Assembly: GCF_002208135.1 (NCBI RefSeq)
Contig: NZ_CP021647.1
Location: forward strand, 1,119,501-1,183,500
Source of the DNA: Pseudoalteromonas piscicida
Lineage (GTDB): Bacteria > Pseudomonadota > Gammaproteobacteria > Enterobacterales > Alteromonadaceae
Reading direction: 5' to 3'
DNA length: 64,000 nt
Part shown: positions 35,249 to 44,658 of the stretch, piece after piece
How positions within the stretch are numbered: position 1 is the stretch's first letter
How the letters are laid out: each line of letters begins with the position of its first letter
Position numbers and translations under genes: made by a program
Notes under the pieces: generated by a model
Seen by the model: only the letters and a program-made list of their open reading frames with translations
Databases searched by the model: none
What the model was told of the DNA's origin: nothing

Positions 35249-37195
35249 TTAGTTCAGGCTGTTGATGTAGTCTGTTTTCCACTTTTCAGGAAGACGTTGG
35301 AGGATCTCTTCTTCTGACATGCGTACGTCCTGATCTTTGTAGTTAAACTCATCTTGTGTAGCAAGATCGCCTACCGCCATACCATTGGCAAACATGGCAA
35401 AGTTACGTGACTCAGCTAGTTTAGAATCTGCTGTTGGAGCAAGTTTTAGGTTATAAATCTTGTCGCGATACTTCTCTTTAGTCACGCTTGTTACCAGCAC
35501 CGATCCATTCTCAGTTAAGATACGATCGCCAACTTTTAGCTCTTTCGCCCAAATAATTCCTTTATTTGAGGTCGAAATTGGGTGAGTCTCGGTAGTTAAG
35601 ATATCAGAGCCATCTGCGCCTTTTACGCGATACATCTTGATAGCTTCAATACCAACTGACACATCAATAACTTGCATAGGTTCTTTAACTTGGGTATTCG
35701 AAGCAAGTGCACCTAAAACCAAATCGCCTTTTGCAATGTCTTCAATAGCACGTTGCTTACCATCGGCCATGGTGATCATTGTGCCTGTAGCTAGACAGCT
35801 ATAACCTAACTTCATCATAGGTAATACTTCACTATAGAAGTTACCAAAACGCGTTGATGTTTCTGACGTTAGTGAAACTTGGAATGCAACGGCACCACCA
35901 CGTCCTTTCTTAAAGTACGGATAACCTTTAACAGCAAAGGTCATATACCAGTTTGCTTCAGCGATATTTGAGAATAGTTTGGCATTACCAAAACGGCCTT
36001 CCGAGCGTGGAATATTCCAACGGATAATCGACTCTTGATTTACCGTATCAACTTCAAACTCTAAATAATCAGAAAATTGCTTAACTGCATTTTCAAGGCC
36101 CTTATAGCTTTGTTTTGTCGCGCCACCATAGATACCTTCTTGTAGATAGATATTTGTTGGTTCATCAATACCGTTTGGCAAATCGCCTACAGTTGGATAG
36201 ATCTCAGTGATCTCGTGAGGAACTCGTAGTTCGCCGTTGAATGGGATATTTACATTAGTAATTTCATTCGGTTCGCGGTATTGATCTGCTGCGTAGTCAC
36301 AGTCAGTGTGACTGCGGTTTAAACAGATTTTAATAACCGCGTCGTTGTTTTTATCGATAGGTGCAGTCGCATTGTATTTCGGACGTGTGTCCAATGATGA
36401 GCTGATCCCTACGTTAAGTGCAGAAGCCTCACCTTTTGCCGCTGGCAAAGCTGAGCCATAAAGCGCTTCAAAGTGTTCCCACGAAAATGGATATTCAGTG
36501 TACTTCATCGTCGTACTGATAGTGCCATCTTCTTGCTCTAGTTCAACGTATGAACTTGCGTAAATGGTATCTAGGTTGGGAAAGTTTGCTTTCAACGACT
36601 TCAGGGAAATAGTCGAAGTTGCAAGTGTGTCTTTACCATCTAGTACATTAAATGTAGAACCTAAAGGCGCAAGCTGATTACCATTTGCATCTTCTAACAA
36701 CAAGTCGATGTAGGTCGCCTTTGTACCACCAAAGCGTGAGCTTTTTGCACGTACAATGAGATAAGGCTCGTTTGTATCAGACGAAATAGCTAAGTTCATA
36801 TCCAAGAAGAAATGTGCTTCTTTAATGATATCCACTTCAGTTTCACTAACTGGCGGCACTTCAGAGGTGGTCATATTCATTTTGGCTGATAAGTGCTGTC
36901 CTTTTGCTACATCTAGCGTTTTGTGTAGCTGTGGGAACTCGCTCTCAATACGGTTTGCTTTGATTAAGCGTGACTTAGCCAATTGATAGTGCTGCGGATT
37001 GGACATATCGAGTTTACGGATCCCGAATTGGTCTGGCTGAGTTACTGCAATACCCTGGGTTGCAGCAGGCCCAGACTTCTGTTTCGACGCCGTGGTAGTT
37101 GGTTGTTCATTAACACTGTTGCTAGCAGCAACCGCATTGCTGACTGCTAACGCGATTGCAAGCGGCATGAGCACCTTTTTGTTTAGTTTTTTCAT
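35249..37195 (-). CDS. Secreted protein with C-terminal Hint (intein/hedgehog-like) domain
   Basis: A 648-residue protein with a signal peptide (ending AVAAS) and an unrecognised region of about 440 residues (strand-rich, with YIDLLLEDANGNQLAP). The Hint domain runs from Cys467 (YSCLATGTMITMADGKQ) to about 615. It includes the block F motif TTETHPIS with His538, LKVGDRIL and IYNLKL. The usual C-terminal HN/Cys is replaced by FANGMAVGD (Asn604), a form common in bacterial intein-like Hint proteins that cleave rather than splice. It starts 10 bases after the M4 protease gene with a clear AAGGAAAA, so both belong to one operon. The likely chemistry is N-S acyl shift at Cys467 releasing the N-terminal part. 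Confidence 0.82.
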   Translation of the reverse strand: MKKLNKKVLMPLAIALAVSNAVAASNSVNEQPTTTASKQKSGPAATQGIAVTQPDQFGIRKLDMSNPQHYQLAKSRLIKANRIESEFPQLHKTLDVAKGQHLSAKMNMTTSEVPPVSETEVDIIKEAHFFLDMNLAISSDTNEPYLIVRAKSSRFGGTKATYIDLLLEDANGNQLAPLGSTFNVLDGKDTLATSTISLKSLKANFPNLDTIYASSYVELEQEDGTISTTMKYTEYPFSWEHFEALYGSALPAAKGEASALNVGISSSLDTRPKYNATAPIDKNNDAVIKICLNRSHTDCDYAADQYREPNEITNVNIPFNGELRVPHEITEIYPTVGDLPNGIDEPTNIYLQEGIYGGATKQSYKGLENAVKQFSDYLEFEVDTVNQESIIRWNIPRSEGRFGNAKLFSNIAEANWYMTFAVKGYPYFKKGRGGAVAFQVSLTSETSTRFGNFYSEVLPMMKLGYSCLATGTMITMADGKQRAIEDIAKGDLVLGALASNTQVKEPMQVIDVSVGIEAIKMYRVKGADGSDILTTETHPISTSNKGIIWAKELKVGDRILTENGSVLVTSVTKEKYRDKIYNLKLAPTADSKLAESRNFAMFANGMAVGDLATQDEFNYKDQDVRMSEEEILQRLPEKWKTDYINSLN

Positions 37196-37205
37196 TTTAT
37201 TTTCC

Positions 37206-40200
37206 TTAATTCTTATAGATTTCTACAAGGTAGTCTTCAATTTCTCCGCTCCCCGAGGTCGCGGCACTGCTATAGTCAGAGCAAGGATCGATACTATTTA
37301 CTCTGCTAAATCCGTAATACTGCAAAATTCTCATTCGAGTCGTTGTGACAGGTTGTGACAGCTTATTGCTTGGAATGCTAAATTCCCCCTCAACATAGCC
37401 TTTACCGTAGTCTTGGTTAGTTTGGTCAAAATCCATGACCAGCAACTCTGATTTGTTGTTTCTCCAATCGCCATCGCCAAATTGACCGTCGCCGTTTAAA
37501 TCTATCCAGATGTGGTAGTTTTCAGCGAAGGCTTCATTGCCTGCATAACCTGCCTCAATACGATAAGTATTATTCTGCGTGGCATAGAGCTTAATTGGAT
37601 TGTTAGGATTAACGACACCAGGTTGCTGTGCATTGCTAAATGGACCATCTTGATTGAAAGTCACGTTACTGATGTGTTCATAATCGGTCAGACCTACAGC
37701 CGTGCAATATTCAACAGGTTGTGTTGATTTAAGCTCTAGCAGCATATTTTTGGTACCTGTAACTCGGCTTCCCCAATCATCCCAAATAGGTTTGTTGTAA
37801 CTAATAGTAAGGCTTGCGCTAAAGTTACCAGCGGCTTGATAGGTGTGTTCGGTGTCTTGGCCAAAATCACCAGTTTGCGTAAGTGTTGAGCCATCTCCAA
37901 AGTTCCATTCCAATGTTACATCTGGGTATCTTGAAGCATTATCAGGTTTTGTGGTGGTATTACTGAAGCTGACCTTAAACGTACCGTCTGCTTGTTCGCT
38001 TACCGTGTAGCTCACATCAGGCGTAAAGCTCGTCTCACCAATTTTCACTGTTTCAGTGGTAGATTGTGTGCCATCAGCATGATTAATTGTGAGTGTGATC
38101 GTGTACTCGCCATCGGCTTGATAGGTGTGCTGAGTGTCTCTTACCGAGGACGTGACACCATCTCCAAATTGCCACTGTATTGTGCTACCTTTAGGGATAA
38201 CACTCTGATTTGTATCTACATAAACAGTACTACCGGATTTACGAGGTGTGAATCTTGCCGTGATAGTGGTGTTGAACTGAACTTGTTTGTTCCAGCTTCC
38301 AATTACCTTGTTGAATCTGTCATATGCTTTTAGCTCGACCGCATAGTTGCCAGATTGCGCATATTGGTGAATAGGCGACTTTTCACTACTGGTTGTGCCA
38401 TCGCCAAATTTCCAATGCCAACGTTTAACACGTGCATCGACAGTATTGTTTTCAAAGCTAATCTGATTGACACCTTGGTTTGTGCTGATCCTTAAATCAA
38501 CAGGATCTGTGTTTTCAATGAGCTTCACTGTGTAGTCTTCAACTTCGCCCCAAGACATGTCGTCACACGCGGATTTCACTAGACCAAATGACACCATAGT
38601 TCGAAGGCGGTAGCTTTGGTTTAGCTCACCACTCAATGAGATCTCGCCAGTCAATTGCGTTTTACTGCTGCCAAAAAGTGCGAGTTCTTCCGTCTTATGA
38701 AATAAGCCATCATTATCTTTGTCTAACCAGACATAAAAGTTCTTTGTCTTGTCTTGAGTATCTGGATGGGGGGCTGCGGTTAGCGTTACATTGAGTGCTT
38801 TACCATCCTTAACTTCGACTACATCATGTGAGTAGTCGCTATAATTGCTTGATGTAGAATCGTTTTTGTAGCTGTTCAACGAAACTGATGATAAGTAGTA
38901 CTTGCTATGATTGATGCCTTGCGCGGGGCAATAGTCGTCAAAAACTTCAATAGGCAGCATAAAAGTATCTGACTGACCAGAGGGGGCGATGGCGGTCAGT
39001 TCAACATTGTATTCGCCCGCAGTAGTATAGTTGTGTGTGGGCTCAAAGGCGCTACTTTGTGCACTTCCATCACCAAAATTCCACTGCCATTGCCAGCCTT
39101 CGCTGTTACTAGCCGAAACTTGCTGGCCGTCACGGCGAGTTAAGTTTTTAAAGTCAAAAGCTAAGAATTGACGATCAAAGCCAAGTTCACTCTCGAGTCC
39201 ACGGTCGACCTTCAGACCTATACCGACTTGTGCAAATGCCTTACGAACGTGGTTTTGTAATTCAGTGACTTGCCAGTTGCTTCCATCTTGCTTTTTGACC
39301 CCATCATGGATCAGCTGATCAGTCACCGTGTCGGTTTGTCGCATGACACAATCAGCACCAGTAAGATAAGTACTATTGCTGGTCCAGCAGTTTTTATTTG
39401 CGTTAGCAAACAAGATAAAGGCGTACTTTGTATTCCACGGTGAGGTTTCGTTGTCTAGATCAGCAGTAGTGAGGTAATAAAAAGCTTTGTTAAATACGCC
39501 TGCGCCATGGTGAGAAGTGACTGAGTCGTCATAGTCCTCAACATGATCAATTGAATTTCCATCTAGCGTAGGAGTTTTGAAATAACGTAGTGCATCATCA
39601 AGGCGGAACGTTTCGTGATTACTTTTCCAATCATTCGTCCCTGAGTAGAAAAATTCAGCTGCTTCACCCGCCATATCAGAAAAGGCTTCGTTAATGGCAC
39701 GAGCTTGACCTGTCAGCATTGATTTTGGCGTATTTGAGCCATATTCTTCGGTAAATCCGTGAGCGATTTCATGGGCAACGACATCCAACGAAACCATAGG
39801 GTAGAAGAGGTAGTCACCATCACCAAAATAGACCTCGCCGTTTTCATAAAATGCCTGATCCATGTTCAGACCATAATGGACATTTTGAATTATCTTTTTA
39901 TTAAAGTAGGGCTTATGTCCAAGATACGCCTCGAACATCAAACTCGCTGTTTGTCCATGATGATGGGCATCATTTAAAGCAGAGCGAGCACCATGATATT
40001 CTTTATAATCATTACGAGTTGAATCTGAGCAGTTATAGCTATATGGCGTATTAACTTGTGCGGTGCCGTGATTGTAGTTTCTGGTCTCTACGTTTTTTGC
40101 ATCAAATAAGCAGTTAGTCTGCTGAGCGTCTGTTTCCATCGCTACAACAAAGGTCTTTGGTGGGTAAGAAACATAATCTGCTTGTTGGTAATCTGGACGT

Positions 40201-40883
40201 GAAACCTTATCATTGCCAGATGGACCGCTTCCGCCCTCATACACAACCCGCTGCAACACATCGGTTTGGCTGATAAGCTCGTTTGTTGTTAAGTCTACAA
40301 AAGAGAGGATCCTTTGAGGCTTAAAAGGACCTGATTTAAAATCAGTGAAAAAAGCAAGTTTGGCTGCGTGTCGGGCTTTACCATGCGCATCGATATAAAT
40401 GACTTCTTCTGCTGATGCACGTCTAAAAACTCTAGGACGTTCACTGGTAAACTGAGAAATAATAGAGTCTAGCGTCGCGCTAAGTTGTTCTTCTGTAACA
40501 GGAGTTAGCGTGGGTATATCTTTAGCGACGTTAACAATGAGATCACCATAAACTTGTTCAACGACTCCATTCTCGTCTGTCAGCACAACAAGGTCATGAT
40601 TCCAGATAGGAATATTGTGGTACTTTTGAGTTATGGTATGGCTTTGCTTGGTTTGACCTACTTGGCTTTGATGAAAGGTAAGCGTATGGCCTGTGTATTG
40701 CGCTGTAAATGCTTTAAGCGCAAGTAGATAGTTTTGATTAGAATCATCACTAAATGTGGATTGTTTTTGTTGTAAAGTAGGCGCGATTTTCTGCGTGTCA
40801 TTGAATAAGGAGACACGTTCTGCGCCGTGACAATGCATACTTATTGCAGATGCTAAAACGCATAGAGACTTTAACCCTTGCAT
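37206..40883 (-). CDS. M4 metalloprotease with four PKD and two GEVED domains
   Basis: A 1225-residue secreted protease. It has a signal peptide (ending CHGA) and an FTP/PepSY propeptide (to about 215). The M4 domain (about 220-615) has H371-E372-IAH375 and Glu in NEAFSDMAGE. A PKD domain (WNFGDGSAQSS) and a GEVED domain (CPAQGI to MSWGEVEDYTV) come next. Three PKD domains follow (FGDGTTSS, FGDGVTSS, FGDGSTLT), then a final GEVED domain (YCTAVG to SGEIEDYLVEIYKN). I start at the ATG at 40883, which has GGAG six bases before it, not at an earlier in-frame ATG at 41000. It heads the pore-forming-like series and could activate or release the other products. Confidence 0.92.
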   Translation of the reverse strand: MQGLKSLCVLASAISMHCHGAERVSLFNDTQKIAPTLQQKQSTFSDDSNQNYLLALKAFTAQYTGHTLTFHQSQVGQTKQSHTITQKYHNIPIWNHDLVVLTDENGVVEQVYGDLIVNVAKDIPTLTPVTEEQLSATLDSIISQFTSERPRVFRRASAEEVIYIDAHGKARHAAKLAFFTDFKSGPFKPQRILSFVDLTTNELISQTDVLQRVVYEGGSGPSGNDKVSRPDYQQADYVSYPPKTFVVAMETDAQQTNCLFDAKNVETRNYNHGTAQVNTPYSYNCSDSTRNDYKEYHGARSALNDAHHHGQTASLMFEAYLGHKPYFNKKIIQNVHYGLNMDQAFYENGEVYFGDGDYLFYPMVSLDVVAHEIAHGFTEEYGSNTPKSMLTGQARAINEAFSDMAGEAAEFFYSGTNDWKSNHETFRLDDALRYFKTPTLDGNSIDHVEDYDDSVTSHHGAGVFNKAFYYLTTADLDNETSPWNTKYAFILFANANKNCWTSNSTYLTGADCVMRQTDTVTDQLIHDGVKKQDGSNWQVTELQNHVRKAFAQVGIGLKVDRGLESELGFDRQFLAFDFKNLTRRDGQQVSASNSEGWQWQWNFGDGSAQSSAFEPTHNYTTAGEYNVELTAIAPSGQSDTFMLPIEVFDDYCPAQGINHSKYYLSSVSLNSYKNDSTSSNYSDYSHDVVEVKDGKALNVTLTAAPHPDTQDKTKNFYVWLDKDNDGLFHKTEELALFGSSKTQLTGEISLSGELNQSYRLRTMVSFGLVKSACDDMSWGEVEDYTVKLIENTDPVDLRISTNQGVNQISFENNTVDARVKRWHWKFGDGTTSSEKSPIHQYAQSGNYAVELKAYDRFNKVIGSWNKQVQFNTTITARFTPRKSGSTVYVDTNQSVIPKGSTIQWQFGDGVTSSVRDTQHTYQADGEYTITLTINHADGTQSTTETVKIGETSFTPDVSYTVSEQADGTFKVSFSNTTTKPDNASRYPDVTLEWNFGDGSTLTQTGDFGQDTEHTYQAAGNFSASLTISYNKPIWDDWGSRVTGTKNMLLELKSTQPVEYCTAVGLTDYEHISNVTFNQDGPFSNAQQPGVVNPNNPIKLYATQNNTYRIEAGYAGNEAFAENYHIWIDLNGDGQFGDGDWRNNKSELLVMDFDQTNQDYGKGYVEGEFSIPSNKLSQPVTTTRMRILQYYGFSRVNSIDPCSDYSSAATSGSGEIEDYLVEIYKN

Positions 40884-41346
40884 GTTAACTCCATAATTAT
40901 TTTGAAGATTCCTTCCCACTAAAACGCGATGACTCAATACATGAGATAAACGAGCGAATGAGTGCGGCTGATTATTAGTGCTATTACTTTGAGCACACAC
41001 TCTAAGGTAATAAAGAATTTCAAATAAATAAATAACAAAAAATAAACAAAATAATAACCTTATGTTTCCGTTGGAAATTTAGAGAGAAGTTTTAGTCTTT
41101 GTTATTTTTAACTAACTAATTATTATTGTTGAATAAATCTAAACTTTTTGAGAGTTGAGGAAAAATAAAGAAGCGCTCAAACGTTAGGGAAAATAGTCAT
41201 CATTTTGTAATTTAAAGTGAATTTAAAAGTTAACGCGTTGACTGCCAGTTTCTTTATTGGGAACTTTTTTGCAATATTGATGAAATAAAATGAATAAGAA
41301 GCGTCATTTTGGGTTGGTTGATTAAAGAGGGAATTGTTCTGGTAAA
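40884..41346. promoter_or_regulatory. AT-rich promoter region of the M4/Hint/pore-forming-like series
   Basis: Strongly AT-rich DNA (40990-41300) upstream of the 37.2-40.9 kb protease gene, with no gene visible. It should hold the promoter for the whole - strand series, but I could not single out a convincing -35/-10 pair. Confidence 0.4.
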
Positions 41347-41380
41347 AAGTACCTAGCTGCTTTGCGAAAACTAGGTACTT
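41347..41380 (-). terminator. Rho-independent terminator of the lipoprotein gene
   Basis: AAGTACCTAG (41347-41356) pairs perfectly with CTAGGTACTT (41371-41380), with a 14-base loop. On the - strand the stem is followed by a T run, 10 bases after the stop of the lipoprotein gene. Confidence 0.8.
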
Positions 41381-41390
41381 ATTGTGACTC

Positions 41391-41927
41391 TTATTGGACG
41401 GTTACATTAATATAGTTAGTAACAAAGGGAGAAATTTCAATGGTTCCTGTCGCGTAGACATCTTTACCCACATCTTCACCTTCAATTTTTATATAGTACT
41501 GCCCAGCGGGGATAACAATATCAGTGTAGTAATGCGTACCAAAGTGAATTGAATCGCCTTTTATTAACCAGCCCTCAGGTGAAACTTCATACAAATAGCC
41601 TTCGCACTTTATTTTGCCGATCCGCGGGTGTTTGCATTCGTTAAATTTAAGTCTGGTTTTACCTTCTGGGTTCTTTGCCGTTTTCACAAATGCCAATGAG
41701 CCATAATCTCGAGCAGTTTTTGTCGCTTGGTGAGGCCATACCTTTTCTTTTTTGATTGAATAATCATTGCTAGAGCCACTACCCGTTGCTGAAACCACAG
41801 TGCTTGAGCCGCCAAAAATACCGTTGATGGCACCGTCAACACCGTCGTTAACTACGCGATTGATATCATTACTTTTACATGCGGTGAGAGAGATAAGTGA
41901 AAGTGCGATAAGCGTTACTTTTTTCAT
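41391..41927 (-). CDS. Small hypothetical lipoprotein
   Basis: A 178-residue exported lipoprotein. The signal MKKVTLIALSLISLTAC ends in a lipobox with Cys17. Residues about 30-55 are Gly/Ser-rich (FGGSSTVVSATGSGSSND), then a small beta domain has a Cys pair (ECKHPRIGKIKC) and IVIPAGQYYIKIEGEDVG. The family is unknown. I start at 41927, which has AAGGAC upstream and gives a proper signal, not 33 bases earlier. It is monocistronic, flanked by a terminator and an AT-rich gap. Confidence 0.72.
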   Translation of the reverse strand: MKKVTLIALSLISLTACKSNDINRVVNDGVDGAINGIFGGSSTVVSATGSGSSNDYSIKKEKVWPHQATKTARDYGSLAFVKTAKNPEGKTRLKFNECKHPRIGKIKCEGYLYEVSPEGWLIKGDSIHFGTHYYTDIVIPAGQYYIKIEGEDVGKDVYATGTIEISPFVTNYINVTVQ

Positions 41928-42232
41928 TATTTGTCCTTGAAGTTCCATTCGCATCAGCATTTTTACTTAGTGTTACTGTTTTCTTCAACGCTTAGTAAGT
42001 AACATATTCAAAGATTTACTAAGCAGTAAAACTAACACAAAGCAATACGAGCATTCTTTGCTCATACAATGCTTCCAGTTATTTTTGAGTTAAATCGCAT
42101 AAAAGTTTACCTTGTGGCGAAAAAAAGTCCAACAAAAAGCATGCAAATTAATGACTTTAGTCATAGAGCTGCAGGCGAAGAAACGGGTTATATGTGAGAT
42201 AAAGGAGCAGCGGTAGTGCTCCTTCTTGTTGG
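41928..42232. other. Intergenic region
   Basis: It contains the promoter side of the lipoprotein gene and, at 42202-42224, the hairpin that ends the ABC export operon. Nothing else was recognised. Confidence 0.4.
42202..42224 (-). terminator. Terminator of the ABC export operon
   Basis: AAGGAGCA (42202-42209) and TGCTCCTT (42217-42224) form an 8-bp stem with a 7-base loop, just after the permease stop on the - strand. The T tail is short. Confidence 0.55.
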
Positions 42233-43468
42233 TTAGTCACTTTGTAACGCTTCGATCGGGTCTAGCTTTGAAGCCTTAATAGCGGGATATACACCAAATG
42301 TTAAGCCAACTAAGGCACAAATACTAAAAGAAAGGAAAATAGCGCTTAGAGACCAAGATACCGCCCAGTTTGAATAAAATGCAATTATCTCTGAAAGTAA
42401 AATACCAAACACCACACCTAACAGCCCGCCGAGTATCGAGATGGTAAAACTCTCTGTAATAAACTGAACTTGAATATTTTTCCGAGTCGCACCGATTGCG
42501 CGTAATAAGCCGATTTCTTTGGTTCGTTCAAGCACGGTTGCGAGCATGATATTCATAATACCAATACCACCAACAAGGAGTGATATACCCGCAACGCAAG
42601 ACATGACCATATTAAAAATGGCCTGCGTTTGCTTTTGCTGAGCAAGCAAAGCTGCGGGAATAGTCAGTCTATAGTCATCAATATCGCTATGGCGGTTGGT
42701 AAGAATGTTAGTGATAGCTTGAGATGCTAAAATTGGACTTTGCGATTTGTCGATGGCGAGTTTCAGTTCGGTAAGCTCTGGCTCAAGTAATCCTTTATTA
42801 AAGCGATGAATAGCGGTTGTCAGAGGCACAAAAATACGGCTTTGTTCACCACCTAATGCAACGCCTTGAAACTCCTTTTTATTCAGGTGCGGTGCTTGCA
42901 AAATGCCAACAACCTCAAACCATAAATGGTTGATTTTTACTTGTTGGCCAACAGCGCTTCCGAGTGGAAATAGGGTTTTTGCGGTGTTTGCGCCAAGTAA
43001 CGCAACCTGCCTATATTCCTTGCTATCTTCAGTATTTAATAGGCGACCATCAGCGAGTTCATAATGCGCGAGGCTAAAATAGTTTGCTGTGACGCCTGCC
43101 GCTTCCCCTTCAAAGCTGCCGAATTCGCTAAATATCTGGTAGGTATCCACCAGTCGTTCAGCCGAGAAGTCGGTCACAAAGGGTAGGGCGTCGACAATCA
43201 CTTGGCCGTCTAGTAGATTAAGACCTTGCGAGTGTTTTCGCTGCTCTTTTAGGTCGTTCTCTTCAATGTCTTTGGCGCTGACAATAACATTATTAATCCC
43301 CATTGAATCGATCATTTTGAGGGCTTCTCGTTCAGCACCTTCACCGATGTTTAACATAGCAATAACGGCACCCACACCAAAAATCATCCCGAGCAGGGTC
43401 AGCAAAGTTCTAAGCTTATGTTGTTTTAATTGCACAATAGCATCGGTAAATAAATCCAAATATTTCAT
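42233..43468 (-). CDS. MacB-like ABC transporter permease (FtsX domain)
   Basis: A 411-residue inner-membrane protein with the MacB arrangement without a fused ATPase. TM1 lies at about 17-40 (LLTLLGMIFGVGAVIAMLNIG). A large periplasmic MacB_PCD domain spans about 45-245. Three C-terminal TM helices carry the family signature GGIGIMNIMLATVLERTKEI and GLLRAIGATR. The start overlaps the stop of adaptor 3 by one base. As the last gene of a five-gene operon it provides the mechanotransmission channel partner for the ATPase at 46.7 kb. Substrates of such systems include peptides, macrolides and lipoproteins; none is indicated here. Confidence 0.9.
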   Translation of the reverse strand: MKYLDLFTDAIVQLKQHKLRTLLTLLGMIFGVGAVIAMLNIGEGAEREALKMIDSMGINNVIVSAKDIEENDLKEQRKHSQGLNLLDGQVIVDALPFVTDFSAERLVDTYQIFSEFGSFEGEAAGVTANYFSLAHYELADGRLLNTEDSKEYRQVALLGANTAKTLFPLGSAVGQQVKINHLWFEVVGILQAPHLNKKEFQGVALGGEQSRIFVPLTTAIHRFNKGLLEPELTELKLAIDKSQSPILASQAITNILTNRHSDIDDYRLTIPAALLAQQKQTQAIFNMVMSCVAGISLLVGGIGIMNIMLATVLERTKEIGLLRAIGATRKNIQVQFITESFTISILGGLLGVVFGILLSEIIAFYSNWAVSWSLSAIFLSFSICALVGLTFGVYPAIKASKLDPIEALQSD

Positions 43469-44658
43469 TACAGTTCCTTATTCGGGACAAGTGCAATTTG
43501 TTGGTTGGGAGACAAACCTGCCAATACTTCGGTATGGCTTAGGTTGCTTTGACCTAACTCCACTTTTACGCGTTTAAACTGACTACCGTCTTTAACTTGA
43601 ACAAAAAACGCATTGTTGTCATTGATAATACTATGTTTAGGCACAAGTAACGCTTGCTTATTTTCTTGGACAAATAACGTTGCAAGCACCTTATTGCCAG
43701 GTTTAAAGTAGGCTGGAGTCTCATCAAGGTTGGCAATGACCTCATAGTACTTTTGTGGATCTCCGCGACGAATAGATTGTGGGTAAGGTGATACTTTCGT
43801 GACTTTGCCACCAAAGCGTTCATCACTATTCGAGAGCAGAGTAAACTCTACCTTTTGACCAATCGCAAGGCTGAGCGCTTCTTTTTCATGAACGAAAAGC
43901 TTGGCTTGCAGTGATGAAATATCTGGTAATCCCCCGATCTTCTGGCCAGGCCATAATGCTTGCCCTGGTTTTGGTTTTTCGCCACGCCAATCAGCATTTA
44001 GGGTAAGTAAGCCGTCATGTGGTGCGATGACTTCAAGACCTTCTAAATTCGCGTTGTACATCGCAATTTTGCTTTCATGTTGTTTTGACTGCAGCTTTAA
44101 CAGTTCCATTTCCCCAAGTGCAGAGGATGAAAACTGCTCTGTCTGCCAGCCAAAATATGCCTCTTTTGCATTGAGGTATTCAACATTTTGCATTTGATCC
44201 AAAATGTCGAGCTTTGAGCGGATCCGTTCATCATCAATTGAAAAGGTTTCAGCAAAGTGTTTCTCTTCACTGACGATCACTTTGTCGCTGTCCAAATGGG
44301 ACTTTCTCGTGGTTAAATCACTATCTGTTACGGTGATGTCTTGCGCGACTTTGCCCTTGTCGAATTCACTAAAGCGTTTTCGTCTTTCTAATTGGCTGCC
44401 ATCAAAACGTGCAATAACATCGCCTTTTTTCACCTGAGTGTACTCCGGCATGATCCAAGCGAGCGTTTGAGCCCCTCTCGCTGAGGTTGGGGCGGATATG
44501 ACAGTTTCACTTGTGGCTTCTAATTCTCCCTCTGCATCCACAGTGATCGAAAATGGCTTCGACTCTACGGTATATAGGAGTTGTGTTGGTTGCTCAGGCG
44601 CTTCTTGGCAGCCAAGTAACCAAAGTGTGACAACAATCGCGAGTATTTTTTTTCTCAT
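43468..44658 (-). CDS. HlyD/MFP-type periplasmic adaptor 3, lipoprotein
   Basis: A 396-residue adaptor with a lipoprotein signal (LWLLGCQEAP). It has a first lipoyl half, a coiled-coil region (about 90-200), a second lipoyl half (IAPHDGLLTLNADWRGEKP), and beta-barrel and membrane-proximal domains. It overlaps adaptor 2 by the ATGA tetranucleotide and shares with it the unusual block (A)NW.GEKP.(V/P)G. It is one of three different adaptors in one operon with a single permease. Confidence 0.87.
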   Translation of the reverse strand: MRKKILAIVVTLWLLGCQEAPEQPTQLLYTVESKPFSITVDAEGELEATSETVISAPTSARGAQTLAWIMPEYTQVKKGDVIARFDGSQLERRKRFSEFDKGKVAQDITVTDSDLTTRKSHLDSDKVIVSEEKHFAETFSIDDERIRSKLDILDQMQNVEYLNAKEAYFGWQTEQFSSSALGEMELLKLQSKQHESKIAMYNANLEGLEVIAPHDGLLTLNADWRGEKPKPGQALWPGQKIGGLPDISSLQAKLFVHEKEALSLAIGQKVEFTLLSNSDERFGGKVTKVSPYPQSIRRGDPQKYYEVIANLDETPAYFKPGNKVLATLFVQENKQALLVPKHSIINDNNAFFVQVKDGSQFKRVKVELGQSNLSHTEVLAGLSPNQQIALVPNKEL

